DNA of 64,000 nt. Source: UBA7672 sp038326205 (GTDB lineage Bacteria > Pseudomonadota > Alphaproteobacteria > Caulobacterales > Hyphomonadaceae). Below, one piece after another: positions 56,928 to 64,000 of the stretch (position 1 is its first letter; each line of letters starts with the position of its first letter). The stretch spans positions 1-64,000 of the forward strand of contig JBBQJV010000015.1 in NCBI GenBank assembly GCA_038326205.1, given 5' to 3'. The position numbers and the translations under genes were made by a program. Under the pieces are notes generated by a model. It had not been told where the DNA came from and searched no databases. It worked only from the letters and a program-made list of their open reading frames with translations.

Positions 56928-57629
56928 TCAATTCCCGACAATCCGTGTGCGCGGAGCTTCAACGGCGTCGAGCCCCGCTGGATCGTCCATACCCTGCCGC
57001 CGCATCGCCTCGCGGACATCGCCGCGCAGCAGGAGCACGTTGACATCCTTGGGCGCCAGCTTTTGCGCCGCCACGACATCCTGCCACGCTGCGTCCAGCT
57101 GGTTCTGTTTCATCAGCGCATAGCCGCGCAGCCGATACGCCTCGGCATCCGCCGCAGACAGCACGATCGCGCTGTCGAGATCGCTGGCGGCTTCCTTCCA
57201 ATGCTTCAACTGAACATGCGCCCGCGAGCGATCCTTGAAGAGTTCGCCATCGCTCGGCCGCAGCTTCATCGCATTGGTCAGCGTCACGATCGCTTCTTCC
57301 GGCATGCCAGCCATCAGCCACGCATTGCCCGACTGCGCGAGATAGACCCCGCGCTCGTCGATGCCGCCCGCATCCGGCGCATTGGCGAGTTCCTCCAGCC
57401 GGCTGGCGCCCTCGGCCTCCTGACCAAGCGCAATCAGCGCCAGCGCCGTACATTGCCGCGCGGCCGGCCGGTTGCCTTTCGACAGCCAGGTCAGCCCATC
57501 CTGATAGGCAACCTCCGCATCGCGATCGATCTGTTCGACGCACTGCTCCAACTTCTCCTTCTCCGTCTGCGCGAACGCAGCGGGCGAGGCAGCCAGAAGC
57601 ACACAGGCAACCGCAAGACAACGCATCAC
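56928..57629 (-). CDS. secreted TPR-repeat protein
   Basis: A 233-residue protein with a signal peptide (VACVLLAASPAAFAQ) and at least four tetratricopeptide-like repeats, for example NAWLMAGMPEEAIVTLTNAMKLRPSD and AYALM-like YALMKQNQLDAAWQDVVAAQKLAPKD. Probably a periplasmic scaffold. It ends near 56928 with IVGN. Divergent from the SDR gene. Confidence 0.75.
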   Translation of the reverse strand: MMRCLAVACVLLAASPAAFAQTEKEKLEQCVEQIDRDAEVAYQDGLTWLSKGNRPAARQCTALALIALGQEAEGASRLEELANAPDAGGIDERGVYLAQSGNAWLMAGMPEEAIVTLTNAMKLRPSDGELFKDRSRAHVQLKHWKEAASDLDSAIVLSAADAEAYRLRGYALMKQNQLDAAWQDVVAAQKLAPKDVNVLLLRGDVREAMRRQGMDDPAGLDAVEAPRTRIVGN

Positions 57630-57698
57630 AGGTTCATTCCGACGCTGGCCCCGGAGACGCAGGGGCCCTATGGCCTACACCAGAGACAAGGCAACACC

Positions 57699-58538
57699 AT
57701 GGCCGGGCTGCAGTTCTTCGCCTTCGGATTCGGGTTCGTCGCAGCAGAAACAGCGCGTCTGTTGTCGGCCGAGGGCGCCATCTGTTCCGGCACAGTGCGC
57801 AGCGCTGCCTCCGCCGAACCGATCCGCCGCGAGGGCTGGACCGCGCATCTCTGGCCCGGCGAGACCGTCACCCCAACTCCCGGCGCTGCCTGGCTGATCT
57901 CGGTTCCACCCGATGCCGAAGGCTGCCCCGTCTTCCGCGACTTTGCAGCCCTCGCCCGGACCGCCTCATGGATCGGCTATCTCTCCACCACCGGCGTCTA
58001 TGGCGACCTCGCCGGCGGATGGGCGTTCGAGGAAACGCCGCTCAATCCGCAAAGCCGCGAGGCGACCAACCGCGCCACCGCCGAAACGCAATGGCGCTCC
58101 CTCGGCGCCCGCCTCTTCCGCCTCCCCGGCATCTACGGCCCCGGCCGCTCAGCCATCGAGCGTGTCCGCGAGCCCGGCGCGCGCCGCATCGTGAAACCCG
58201 GACAGGTTTTTTCCCGCGCCCACGTCGCCGACATCGCCGAAGCCCTGCGCCTCGCGATCCACACTCCGGAAGCCACCGGCGCCTTCAACATCTGCGACGA
58301 CGAATCCGCCCCCGCCGACGAAGTCCTCACCTACGCCGCCGAACTCCTCAGCGTCGCCCCACCGCCCGCAGTCGCCTTCGAAGACGCCAATCTCTCTCCC
58401 ATGGCGCAACGCTTCTACGCCGAGTGCAAGCGCGTCTCGAACGCCCGCGCGAAGGCGATGCTCGGATGGCGGCCAGAGTTTCCGACATACCGGGAAGGAT
58501 TGCGGAACTGCCTCGCAGAGATCAAAGTCGCAAGATGA
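57699..58538 (+). CDS. NAD(P)-binding SDR-type epimerase/reductase
   Basis: About 279 residues starting MAGLQFFAFGFGFVAAETARLL (a modified GxGxxG). The extended SDR shows SWIGYLSTTGVYGDLAGGWAFEE, RLPGIYGPGRSAIERV, and FSRAHVADIAEAL, like YeeZ-type epimerases. ATG 57699 is favoured; the long frame from 57063 is antisense to the TPR gene and rejected. Function unknown. Confidence 0.8.
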   Translation: MAGLQFFAFGFGFVAAETARLLSAEGAICSGTVRSAASAEPIRREGWTAHLWPGETVTPTPGAAWLISVPPDAEGCPVFRDFAALARTASWIGYLSTTGVYGDLAGGWAFEETPLNPQSREATNRATAETQWRSLGARLFRLPGIYGPGRSAIERVREPGARRIVKPGQVFSRAHVADIAEALRLAIHTPEATGAFNICDDESAPADEVLTYAAELLSVAPPPAVAFEDANLSPMAQRFYAECKRVSNARAKAMLGWRPEFPTYREGLRNCLAEIKVAR

Positions 58539-58617
58539 GTTGCCGCCTGCCCAGGTGATCCCGTCGAGGGATATGGGCGCATCTGGCATGGGCCGGAGAA
58601 ATCGAAGGCATGATCCG

Positions 58618-59091
58618 ATGACATGTCGCTGGCTTGGTATCCTCATTGCCATCGCGTCGTTGGGCGTGACATCGGCGTGCCTAGCATCGGCGCACGTGGC
58701 TAGCCTGCCCGATGGAGTCTACCTCGTAACGGAGTCCAAAACGGACGACAGCGTCTCGCTTCCGGTCCACGGCTCCGATGATGAGGAGCTCGTCCAACGT
58801 AAACTGCTCATGCCGTTCGAAATTGTTTCAGCCCAAGCCGCGTTCTACGAAACCTATGGGTTACCAAACATCCTCGTGACGCTTGCTGATTCAAACAGGG
58901 AACCGTTTGCGAGGCTTACTGAAGACTACCAGCACAATCGGTTAGCTTTTGTCGTCGCTGGCGTGATCGTTGTTGCACCCGACATCTTCCAGCCAGTTCG
59001 CGACGGACAATTGCAGATCGGAATGCCCGGCGGCGATCTGGAATCGGCCAGCGCAATCGCAGAAAGATTGCAGCGAGCCGGCCAGCACTGA
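58618..59091 (+). CDS. lipoprotein with a SecD P1-head-like domain
   Basis: About 157 residues. The signal segment ends TSAC (lipobox), then DGVYLVTES. The rest, PNILVTLADSNREPFARLTEDYQHNRLAFVVAGVIVVAPDI followed by GQLQIGM, resembles the P1 head subdomain of SecD, where the pattern is LT...R.A.V..G.V...P.I...I..G..QI. No membrane domain follows, so this is a stand-alone piece of a SecD fold. Start ATG 58618 is chosen; 58540 is possible. Confidence 0.65.
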   Translation: MTCRWLGILIAIASLGVTSACLASAHVASLPDGVYLVTESKTDDSVSLPVHGSDDEELVQRKLLMPFEIVSAQAAFYETYGLPNILVTLADSNREPFARLTEDYQHNRLAFVVAGVIVVAPDIFQPVRDGQLQIGMPGGDLESASAIAERLQRAGQH

Positions 59092-59107
59092 TGCCAATGT
59101 CCGCCCG

Positions 59108-59890
59108 CTAACTCCGATCCACCCCATCAGCCGTATCCAGCACCGTCGCCGCCATCCGCGCGATATCCTGCGGCCGTGACAGCCGGTGGTCGCCATCCTT
59201 GACCAGCGACCACACCACATCCTCGCTGCGCAGCTTGTCGGCAAGATCCAGCGAGTGCGTCCACGGCACGTCGGGATCAAGCCCGCCCTGCAGGATGCGA
59301 ACAGGAACATCGATTGCGATCTCGCCATCGAGCACGTTCCACTCCCGCCCTTCGACGATCAGGTCGCGCGTAATCGGATAGCCCGCGGGGTCGTAGGCCG
59401 AGGGTCGCGTCCAGTGGCCGTGCTCCATGATCTGGTTTCGCTGGCTCTCCTCGAAGCCGGCCCACATCAGCTTGTCGGTAAAATCCGGCGCAGGCGCGAG
59501 CAGCACCAGCCCCTTCACGCGCTCCGGGCGCGCCATGGCTGCGAGCAGCGCGATCCATCCGCCCATCGAGGAGCCAACCAGAACCTGCGGCCCCGTCGTC
59601 AGCTGGTCTAGCATCGCCAGCGCATCGCCACGCCACCGCCCGATTGTGCCATCCGCAAAAGCCCCGCCGCTTTCGCCATGGCCGAGATAATCGAAGCGCA
59701 GGAACGCCCGGCCGTCTTCGCGGCAGCGTGCGTGCAGGACGCTCGCCTTCTCGCCCAGCATGTCGGAATGGAAACCGCCGAGCCACACGACGCCGGCGCG
59801 ATCCTTGTCGCCTTCGCATCGACGGTAAGCGAGCTTCGCGCCGTCATGCTCCAGAAAGTCCGCAGCCCATTCCGTCGGGTTGTCTGTCAT
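59108..59890 (-). CDS. alpha/beta hydrolase
   Basis: A 260-residue hydrolase: the nucleophile elbow GSSMGGWIALL near residue 107, a late Asp in GGLDPDVPW and catalytic His in DGDHRLSRPQDIA. The N-terminal region FLRFDYLGHGESGG fits the abhydrolase family. Its ATG shares a CATG (59888-59891) with the divergent glycosyltransferase start, so the two promoters must overlap coding sequence. Confidence 0.88.
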   Translation of the reverse strand: MTDNPTEWAADFLEHDGAKLAYRRCEGDKDRAGVVWLGGFHSDMLGEKASVLHARCREDGRAFLRFDYLGHGESGGAFADGTIGRWRGDALAMLDQLTTGPQVLVGSSMGGWIALLAAMARPERVKGLVLLAPAPDFTDKLMWAGFEESQRNQIMEHGHWTRPSAYDPAGYPITRDLIVEGREWNVLDGEIAIDVPVRILQGGLDPDVPWTHSLDLADKLRSEDVVWSLVKDGDHRLSRPQDIARMAATVLDTADGVDRS

Positions 59891-61130
59891 GCCGCCAGTT
59901 CTGGTCGGTTTGCGCGGGCGAGGAAAGCGCCTATTAGACGCCTCGGGGGAGAAACACCGGGAATCAGATTTGCCGCTACGTGGCGCGACTATCCTTCAGG
60001 TCATCCCTCACCTTGCTGCAGGCGGGGCCGAACGGACTACGATCGAGGTGGCCGAAGCGCTCGTCGCCGCAGGCGCAACCGCGCTCGTCGTCAGCGCAGG
60101 CGGACGGCTTGAGAGGGAGCTTGCCCGCGTTGGCGGCGAATTGATCCGGCTCGAGAATGCGCCGACCAAGAGCCCGTTGGAAATTCGCGCCAATGCCGGC
60201 CGCATCGCCAAACTCGTGACGGCTCGCAAAGTGAACCTGATCCACGCCCGCTCCCGGGCCCCGGCCTGGAGCGCACTCTGGGCGGCGCGTCGCACCCACG
60301 TTCCGTTCGTCACCACCTATCACGGCGTCTACAACGCCAGGAGCGCGCTCAAACGGCTCTACAATTCGGTGATGGCGCGCGGATCAAAAGTCATCGCCAA
60401 TTCCGACTACACCGCGCGTCACATCGCGCAGGAACATCCCTGGGCGGCCGACCGGATCGTCACCATCTCTCGCGGCGTCGATATCGCGAAGTTTTCGCCC
60501 GACGCCATCGCTCCCGCACGGCGGGATGCATTGGCGGCGGCGTGGAACCTTGAACCCGGTGGTGATCCCGTCATCCTGCTGCCGGGACGCCTGACCGGCT
60601 GGAAAGGCCATCGCGAAGCGATCGCCGCCGCAGCGACCCTGAAAGCGGGCGGCATCTCCAGCTGGCGCATGATCTTCGCCGGTGACCCGCAGGGCCGGGA
60701 CGGGTACGTCGCCGAACTGAAACAGCTGATTGCCAGTCACGGGCTTGACGGGCGAGTGGCTATGGTAGGGCATTGTGACGACATGCCAGCCGCCTTCGCC
60801 CTTTCGGATATTGTGATCGCGCCCTCCAACGAGCCGGAGGCGTTCGGCCGCGTCGCGGCGGAAGCCGGCGCTATGGGGCTGCCTGCTGTCGGCTCAAGCA
60901 TTGGCGCACAGGGCGAGATCATCGTGGACGGCACAACCGGCCTCATCGTTCCGCCGTCCGATCCGGCCGTTCTATCCACAGCCATGGCCCGCCTGCTGGC
61001 GATGGGACCGGACGGACGCAAGGCAATGGGCGAAGCGGGGCGGACACGGGTTCTCGAGCGGTTCACAACATCAGCGCTTCAGAAGGCGACGCTGTCGGTC
61101 TATGAGGGTCTGTTAGGTCAGTCCTCATGA
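59889..61130 (+). CDS. GT4-family glycosyltransferase
   Basis: About 413 residues. The GT-B fold shows QVIPHLAAGGAERTTIEVAEAL, SRAPAWSALWAARRTHVP, VITISRGVD-like IVTISRGVDIAKFSPD, LPGRLTGWKGHREAIAAAA, and the donor-binding EAFGRVAAEAGAMGLPAVGS. Likely acts in envelope polysaccharide or LPS core synthesis. Its end overlaps the GT9 gene by four bases (ATGA). TTG at 59880 is another start. Confidence 0.9.
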   Translation: MPPVLVGLRGRGKRLLDASGEKHRESDLPLRGATILQVIPHLAAGGAERTTIEVAEALVAAGATALVVSAGGRLERELARVGGELIRLENAPTKSPLEIRANAGRIAKLVTARKVNLIHARSRAPAWSALWAARRTHVPFVTTYHGVYNARSALKRLYNSVMARGSKVIANSDYTARHIAQEHPWAADRIVTISRGVDIAKFSPDAIAPARRDALAAAWNLEPGGDPVILLPGRLTGWKGHREAIAAAATLKAGGISSWRMIFAGDPQGRDGYVAELKQLIASHGLDGRVAMVGHCDDMPAAFALSDIVIAPSNEPEAFGRVAAEAGAMGLPAVGSSIGAQGEIIVDGTTGLIVPPSDPAVLSTAMARLLAMGPDGRKAMGEAGRTRVLERFTTSALQKATLSVYEGLLGQSS

Positions 61131-62335
61131 GCGTTCCAGACTCCTTCGTCCCTCCCCCGAATCCCGGCGACACCATGCGCCGGGTGCTGGTCATCAAGCT
61201 CGGTGCGATGGGCGATTTCATGCAGGCGCTGGGGGCCATGCGGGTGGTCCGCGCGACGCATCCCTCGGCCCGGATCACGCTGCTGACCACCGAGCCTTTT
61301 GAAGCTTTCGCCAAGGCCTGCCCCTATTTCGATATCGTCGAGGCCGACGGCCGCCCGCGCGATATCAAGGGTCGCAGCGACCTCATCCGCCGCCTGCGCG
61401 CCGCCAATTACGACATGGTGTATGACTTCCAGAACAATGACCGGACCGCGCAGTATTATATCGGTCTAACCGGCAAGAAGCCGTTGTGGTCGGGCGCGGC
61501 CAAGGGCGCGTCGCACCAGCATGTGAATTCCAACCGCGCTGAGATGCACAATTTCGACCGGCTTGCCGAACAGCTGGTCCATGCCGGTCTGGGACCCAAG
61601 CCGCCGGGCGATCCCACTGGCTGGTTCATCGGTCAGGATCTTTCGCCCAGCGTCGACTGGGTGCGGCCTGCCTTCCGCGATCCGCCGCGTTTCCAGCCGG
61701 CCTTTTTCGGTATGAACGGGCCCTATGTCCTGATCATTCCGGGCTCCTCTGCGGACCACCCGGAAAAGCGCTGGCCGGTCGATCGTTTCATCGGCCTGGC
61801 GAGCTGGTTCGCCAATGCCGGCATCACGCCGGTGATTATCGGCGGCAAGGACGAGGGCGATATCGGCGCCCAGATCAATCGCAAGGAATCGCGGGCGCGC
61901 AATCTTATCGGCCGGACTGACCTGTTCCAGCTGGCCACCCTGTCTGAGCGCGCCGTCATGGCGATCGGCGGCGATACCGGCCCGATGCATCTGGCCGCGG
62001 CGGCCAAAACCCCCGGCGTCTGCCTTTTCGCCCAGGAATGGACAGACGAGCTGGAAAAAGAGCTGCAAACGGTCTGGCACCCGAAAACCCGCCTCGGCCG
62101 CGCCGCGCCGCGCGGCGGTCCCATGATGGTCCTGCACGCAGCCGCTCTGGAATCGATCGGTCTCGACGACGTTAAACGGGCCGCTTTCAGCCTCGGCGTC
62201 CTGCCCGCCGCCATGGCGCCCCCCCGCTCGGCGGCCCCCGCTCCGGCGGAAACCTCCAGCATAGCCCCCCCCGCATTCGTTGCCGAAGCGCCGCAGGATT
62301 CTGCTGCCGCTGTGACCCAAGGCTCTGAATCTTGA
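61127..62335 (+). CDS. GT9-family (heptosyltransferase-like) glycosyltransferase
   Basis: A 402-residue protein of the ADP-heptose/LPS heptosyltransferase family: VLVIKLGAMGDFMQALGAMRVVR, VYDFQNNDRTAQYYIGL, IIPGSSADHPEKRWP and IGGDTGPMHLAAAAKTPGV. A Pro/Ala-rich tail of about 50 residues follows the domain. Together with the GT4 gene it suggests LPS core assembly. No heptose synthesis genes are in the window. Confidence 0.9.
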   Translation: MSVPDSFVPPPNPGDTMRRVLVIKLGAMGDFMQALGAMRVVRATHPSARITLLTTEPFEAFAKACPYFDIVEADGRPRDIKGRSDLIRRLRAANYDMVYDFQNNDRTAQYYIGLTGKKPLWSGAAKGASHQHVNSNRAEMHNFDRLAEQLVHAGLGPKPPGDPTGWFIGQDLSPSVDWVRPAFRDPPRFQPAFFGMNGPYVLIIPGSSADHPEKRWPVDRFIGLASWFANAGITPVIIGGKDEGDIGAQINRKESRARNLIGRTDLFQLATLSERAVMAIGGDTGPMHLAAAAKTPGVCLFAQEWTDELEKELQTVWHPKTRLGRAAPRGGPMMVLHAAALESIGLDDVKRAAFSLGVLPAAMAPPRSAAPAPAETSSIAPPAFVAEAPQDSAAAVTQGSES

Positions 62336-62406
62336 ATATTTGACGGTTTGCGGGCATATTGCGCATACCGGAAGGCAACCCCGGAAGTCACCAAGGAGAA
62401 TCGACC

Positions 62407-62946
62407 ATCGCTCAGCGTCCGCAAGCGGCCCAATCGCCCAAGAAGGAAGGCCCGCAAATCAATGAGGACATCCGCGCGCCGCGCGTCCTCCTGATCGATG
62501 AAAAAGGCGAGAAGCAGGGCGAAATGCCGCTCGAAGCCGCGCTCGATGCGGCCAAGGAAGCTGGACTCGATCTTGTGATGGTCGCGCCGGACAACGAGCC
62601 ACCGGTCGTGAAGATTTCGGACTACGGCAAGCAGCGTTTTGCCGAGCAGAAGAAAAAAGCCGAAGCGCGGAAGAAGCAGAAGTCCGCCGATCTGAAAGAG
62701 ATCAAGCTCCGCCCGAACATCGACAAGCACGATTACGAAGTGAAGGGTCGCTCGATCCGCCGCTTCTTCGAGGAAGGCGACAAGGTGAAGATCACCATGC
62801 GCTTCCGCGGCCGCGAAATGGCGCACCAGAACATCGGCATGGAATTGTTGATCAAGGTGAAGGCTGAATTCGCCGACGTCGCCAAAGTAGAATCCGAGCC
62901 AAGGCTCGAAGGTCGCCAGATGGTGATGGTGCTGTCGCCGCGCTAA
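62407..62946 (+). CDS. infC: translation initiation factor IF-3, with AUC start
   Basis: About 179 residues of IF-3: KEGPQINEDIRAPRVLLIDEKGEKQGEMPLEAA in the N-terminal domain, DYGKQRFAEQKKKAEARKKQK linker, then KEIKLRPNIDKHDYEVKGRSIRRFFEEGDKVKITMRFRGREM. No ATG, GTG or TTG is well placed. ATC at 62407 has an AAGGAG site eight bases upstream, just as the E. coli gene uses AUU. The TTG at 62359 would add 16 non-family residues and lacks a ribosome site. Confidence 0.9.
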   Translation: MAQRPQAAQSPKKEGPQINEDIRAPRVLLIDEKGEKQGEMPLEAALDAAKEAGLDLVMVAPDNEPPVVKISDYGKQRFAEQKKKAEARKKQKSADLKEIKLRPNIDKHDYEVKGRSIRRFFEEGDKVKITMRFRGREMAHQNIGMELLIKVKAEFADVAKVESEPRLEGRQMVMVLSPR

Positions 62947-63002
62947 GCGGCCAGCATCGTTCAACTTAGATTGCGGGCCAGTTACATTGCAGGAGTGCGT
63001 CC

Positions 63003-63716
63003 ATGGTGAGACCCGGTGTTTTCGCCATGGCCGCGTTCCTGCTTGTCGCCTGCGCTGCGCCAGAAGCGACTTCGGCCGCGGGGCCGTCGCGAGGCGAGGC
63101 CTCTTTGCAATCTCCGCCATTCACGACGCCTGAGTTTCACGCCGCGCCCGGACAGCCGGCAACACCATCGGTGCCGCCCGGGTCGCCTCCTGCAACACCT
63201 GCGGCAGAGACTGGTTCTGTTCCATTTGCTGCAATCGCCATGCAGTTCGATCCGGCCAAGCAACACCTTGTTTGGGTCTTGCCGCCGGGCATCCACGGCA
63301 AGGGTCCATGGAACTTCAGGTCTGTCGTGAAGCATCGCGACGAGGTGAAATTCGAGACGACGATTCCCATGCGCGCCGACATCAAGGCGGGCGGAGAACG
63401 CCCCGAATATCCCGCCGGCTACGAGATTGTCCGGCTCACGGATGATGGCACATGGGCGCAGCGAACGGCCGAAATCGACAAGGTGATCGCAGGGTTGATC
63501 GAGCAGTATGGCCGCGGGCAGGGCTCGCTCGACATGACGAACGATCTCACCCTCGTGGTCGATCCGGCATTCCGAAACACATACTGCGCTGAGAACAAAC
63601 CGGCCGACCTGCGCTTTTATATCGAGGAGGATGGTGTCGCCGATCTCATCCGCCTCGACGTGGCGGCAATGTCCGGCATCATCCAGGTCGCGGTGAAAAA
63701 AGCCTGCGGGAACTGA
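63003..63716 (+). CDS. lipoprotein of unknown function
   Basis: A 237-residue protein with signal and lipobox (MAAFLLVACAAP), a Pro/Ala/Thr-rich linker (residues 25-70), and a soluble domain with HLVWVLPPGIHGKGPWN, IVRLTDDGTWAQRTAEIDKVIAGLIEQYG and two late cysteines (NTYCAEN and KKACGN). No family recognised. It follows infC by 56 bp, perhaps independently. Confidence 0.65.
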   Translation: MVRPGVFAMAAFLLVACAAPEATSAAGPSRGEASLQSPPFTTPEFHAAPGQPATPSVPPGSPPATPAAETGSVPFAAIAMQFDPAKQHLVWVLPPGIHGKGPWNFRSVVKHRDEVKFETTIPMRADIKAGGERPEYPAGYEIVRLTDDGTWAQRTAEIDKVIAGLIEQYGRGQGSLDMTNDLTLVVDPAFRNTYCAENKPADLRFYIEEDGVADLIRLDVAAMSGIIQVAVKKACGN

Positions 63717-63780
63717 CGCTGGCCCATACTAAATGCGCCGTAACTTGAACGCCCGTTGAGGGGCTCTACTCTCACCCCCA

Positions 63781-64000
63781 TGAAACACGCATCCGTCGCA
63801 TTTTTCGCCGGGATCAGCCTGATGGCTTGCACCCCATCCCCCGCTCCAGCGGAGCCCATGGCGCCGACGCTCGGCCCAGAAGCCGAAGCGCCGATGGCGC
63901 CGGAACAGCCTGCGGCCGTCGATCCGATCGATGCCTGCGGCGTGGGCCAGTACGCCGCCCTTGTCGGCAAGCCGATAACCGAGCCGGGCGTTCCAGCCGA
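63781..64000 (+). CDS. I78-family peptidase inhibitor lipoprotein (truncated by window end)
   Basis: An ATG at 63781 opens MKHASVAFFAGISLMACTP with a lipobox (LMAC), then a Pro/Ala/Glu-rich linker and DACGVGQYAALVGKPITEPGVPA. The CG-x6-LVGKP pattern is the I78 (elastase-inhibitor-like) signature. Only about 73 residues are visible; the gene runs past the end of the window. Confidence 0.75.

Noticed and set aside
57063..57698. 5' extension of the SDR gene
   Set aside because: This part lies antisense to the TPR gene and has no family similarity; the ATG at 57699 begins the Rossmann fold.
61723..63120. 465-residue open frame on the minus strand
   Set aside because: Runs antisense to the GT9 gene and infC, both certain genes.

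Overview
The window is high-GC, gene-dense chromosomal DNA from an alphaproteobacterium. The flbT-flaF-flagellin module, the split 2-oxoglutarate dehydrogenase/succinyl-CoA synthetase genes, the Anbu peptidase cluster, an NDUFA9-like reductase and the alphaproteobacterial XRE regulator point to Caulobacterales or a Hyphomonadaceae-like lineage; this placement is inference. I saw no rRNA, tRNA, CRISPR array, transposase or phage gene. Most of the window is housekeeping core, with a few decayed genes and two palindromic repeat elements.

Layout. 0-1.1 kb: flagellin start (cut by the window edge), flaF and flbT on the minus strand, with a striking double-hairpin flagellin leader. 1.2-2.8 kb: orphan MoxR ATPase and a membrane protein. 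2.8-3.2 kb: an intergenic stretch rich in hairpins. 3.2-13.6 kb: TCA-cycle genes in two opposed blocks, sucB...lpdA (plus) and sucC-sucD-sucA (minus); mdh lies separately at 28.9 kb. 13.7-24.9 kb: MFS transporter, a DUF2141/carotenoid oxygenase/P450 run facing a LytTR membrane regulator across a palindromic operator, TAXI-type binding protein, CreD-like protein, acyltransferase, response regulator. 25.4-34.9 kb: a SnoaL-like pseudogene with three nonsense codons, GSU2403-like nucleotidyltransferase, zapE, mdh with a clear terminator, twin FKBP lipoproteins, XRE regulator, RmlD-like reductase, GNAT, CHAP lipoprotein. 35-38 kb: NDUFA9-like reductase and two lipid-carrier genes (Amj-type lipid II flippase and uppP). 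38.3-45.2 kb: gltD and gltB with a wrecked small gene and a GFA gene between them. 45.2-51 kb: second GFA gene, GIY-YIG protein behind an inverted repeat, a decayed DUF2233 gene, and the complete Anbu/transglutaminase/alpha-E/ATP-grasp cluster. 51-59 kb: PAP2 phosphatase, secreted protein, queG, mtgA, lipoproteins, a repeat element with an 8-bp tandem array, TPR protein, SDR protein, SecD-P1-like lipoprotein. 59-64 kb: hydrolase, two glycosyltransferases, infC with a non-AUG start, and two lipoproteins, the last (I78 inhibitor family) cut by the window end.

How the genes fit together. SucA, SucB and LpdA form the 2-oxoglutarate dehydrogenase complex, SucCD and Mdh continue the cycle, and GltBD draws 2-oxoglutarate into glutamate. 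Amj, UppP, MtgA and PAP2 all bear on envelope lipid-carrier and peptidoglycan metabolism. The most interesting regulatory observations are the flagellin leader next to flbT, the LytTR-facing operator, and the AUC start of infC. The best candidates for poorly understood systems are the Anbu cluster and the carotenoid-cleavage/P450 run.
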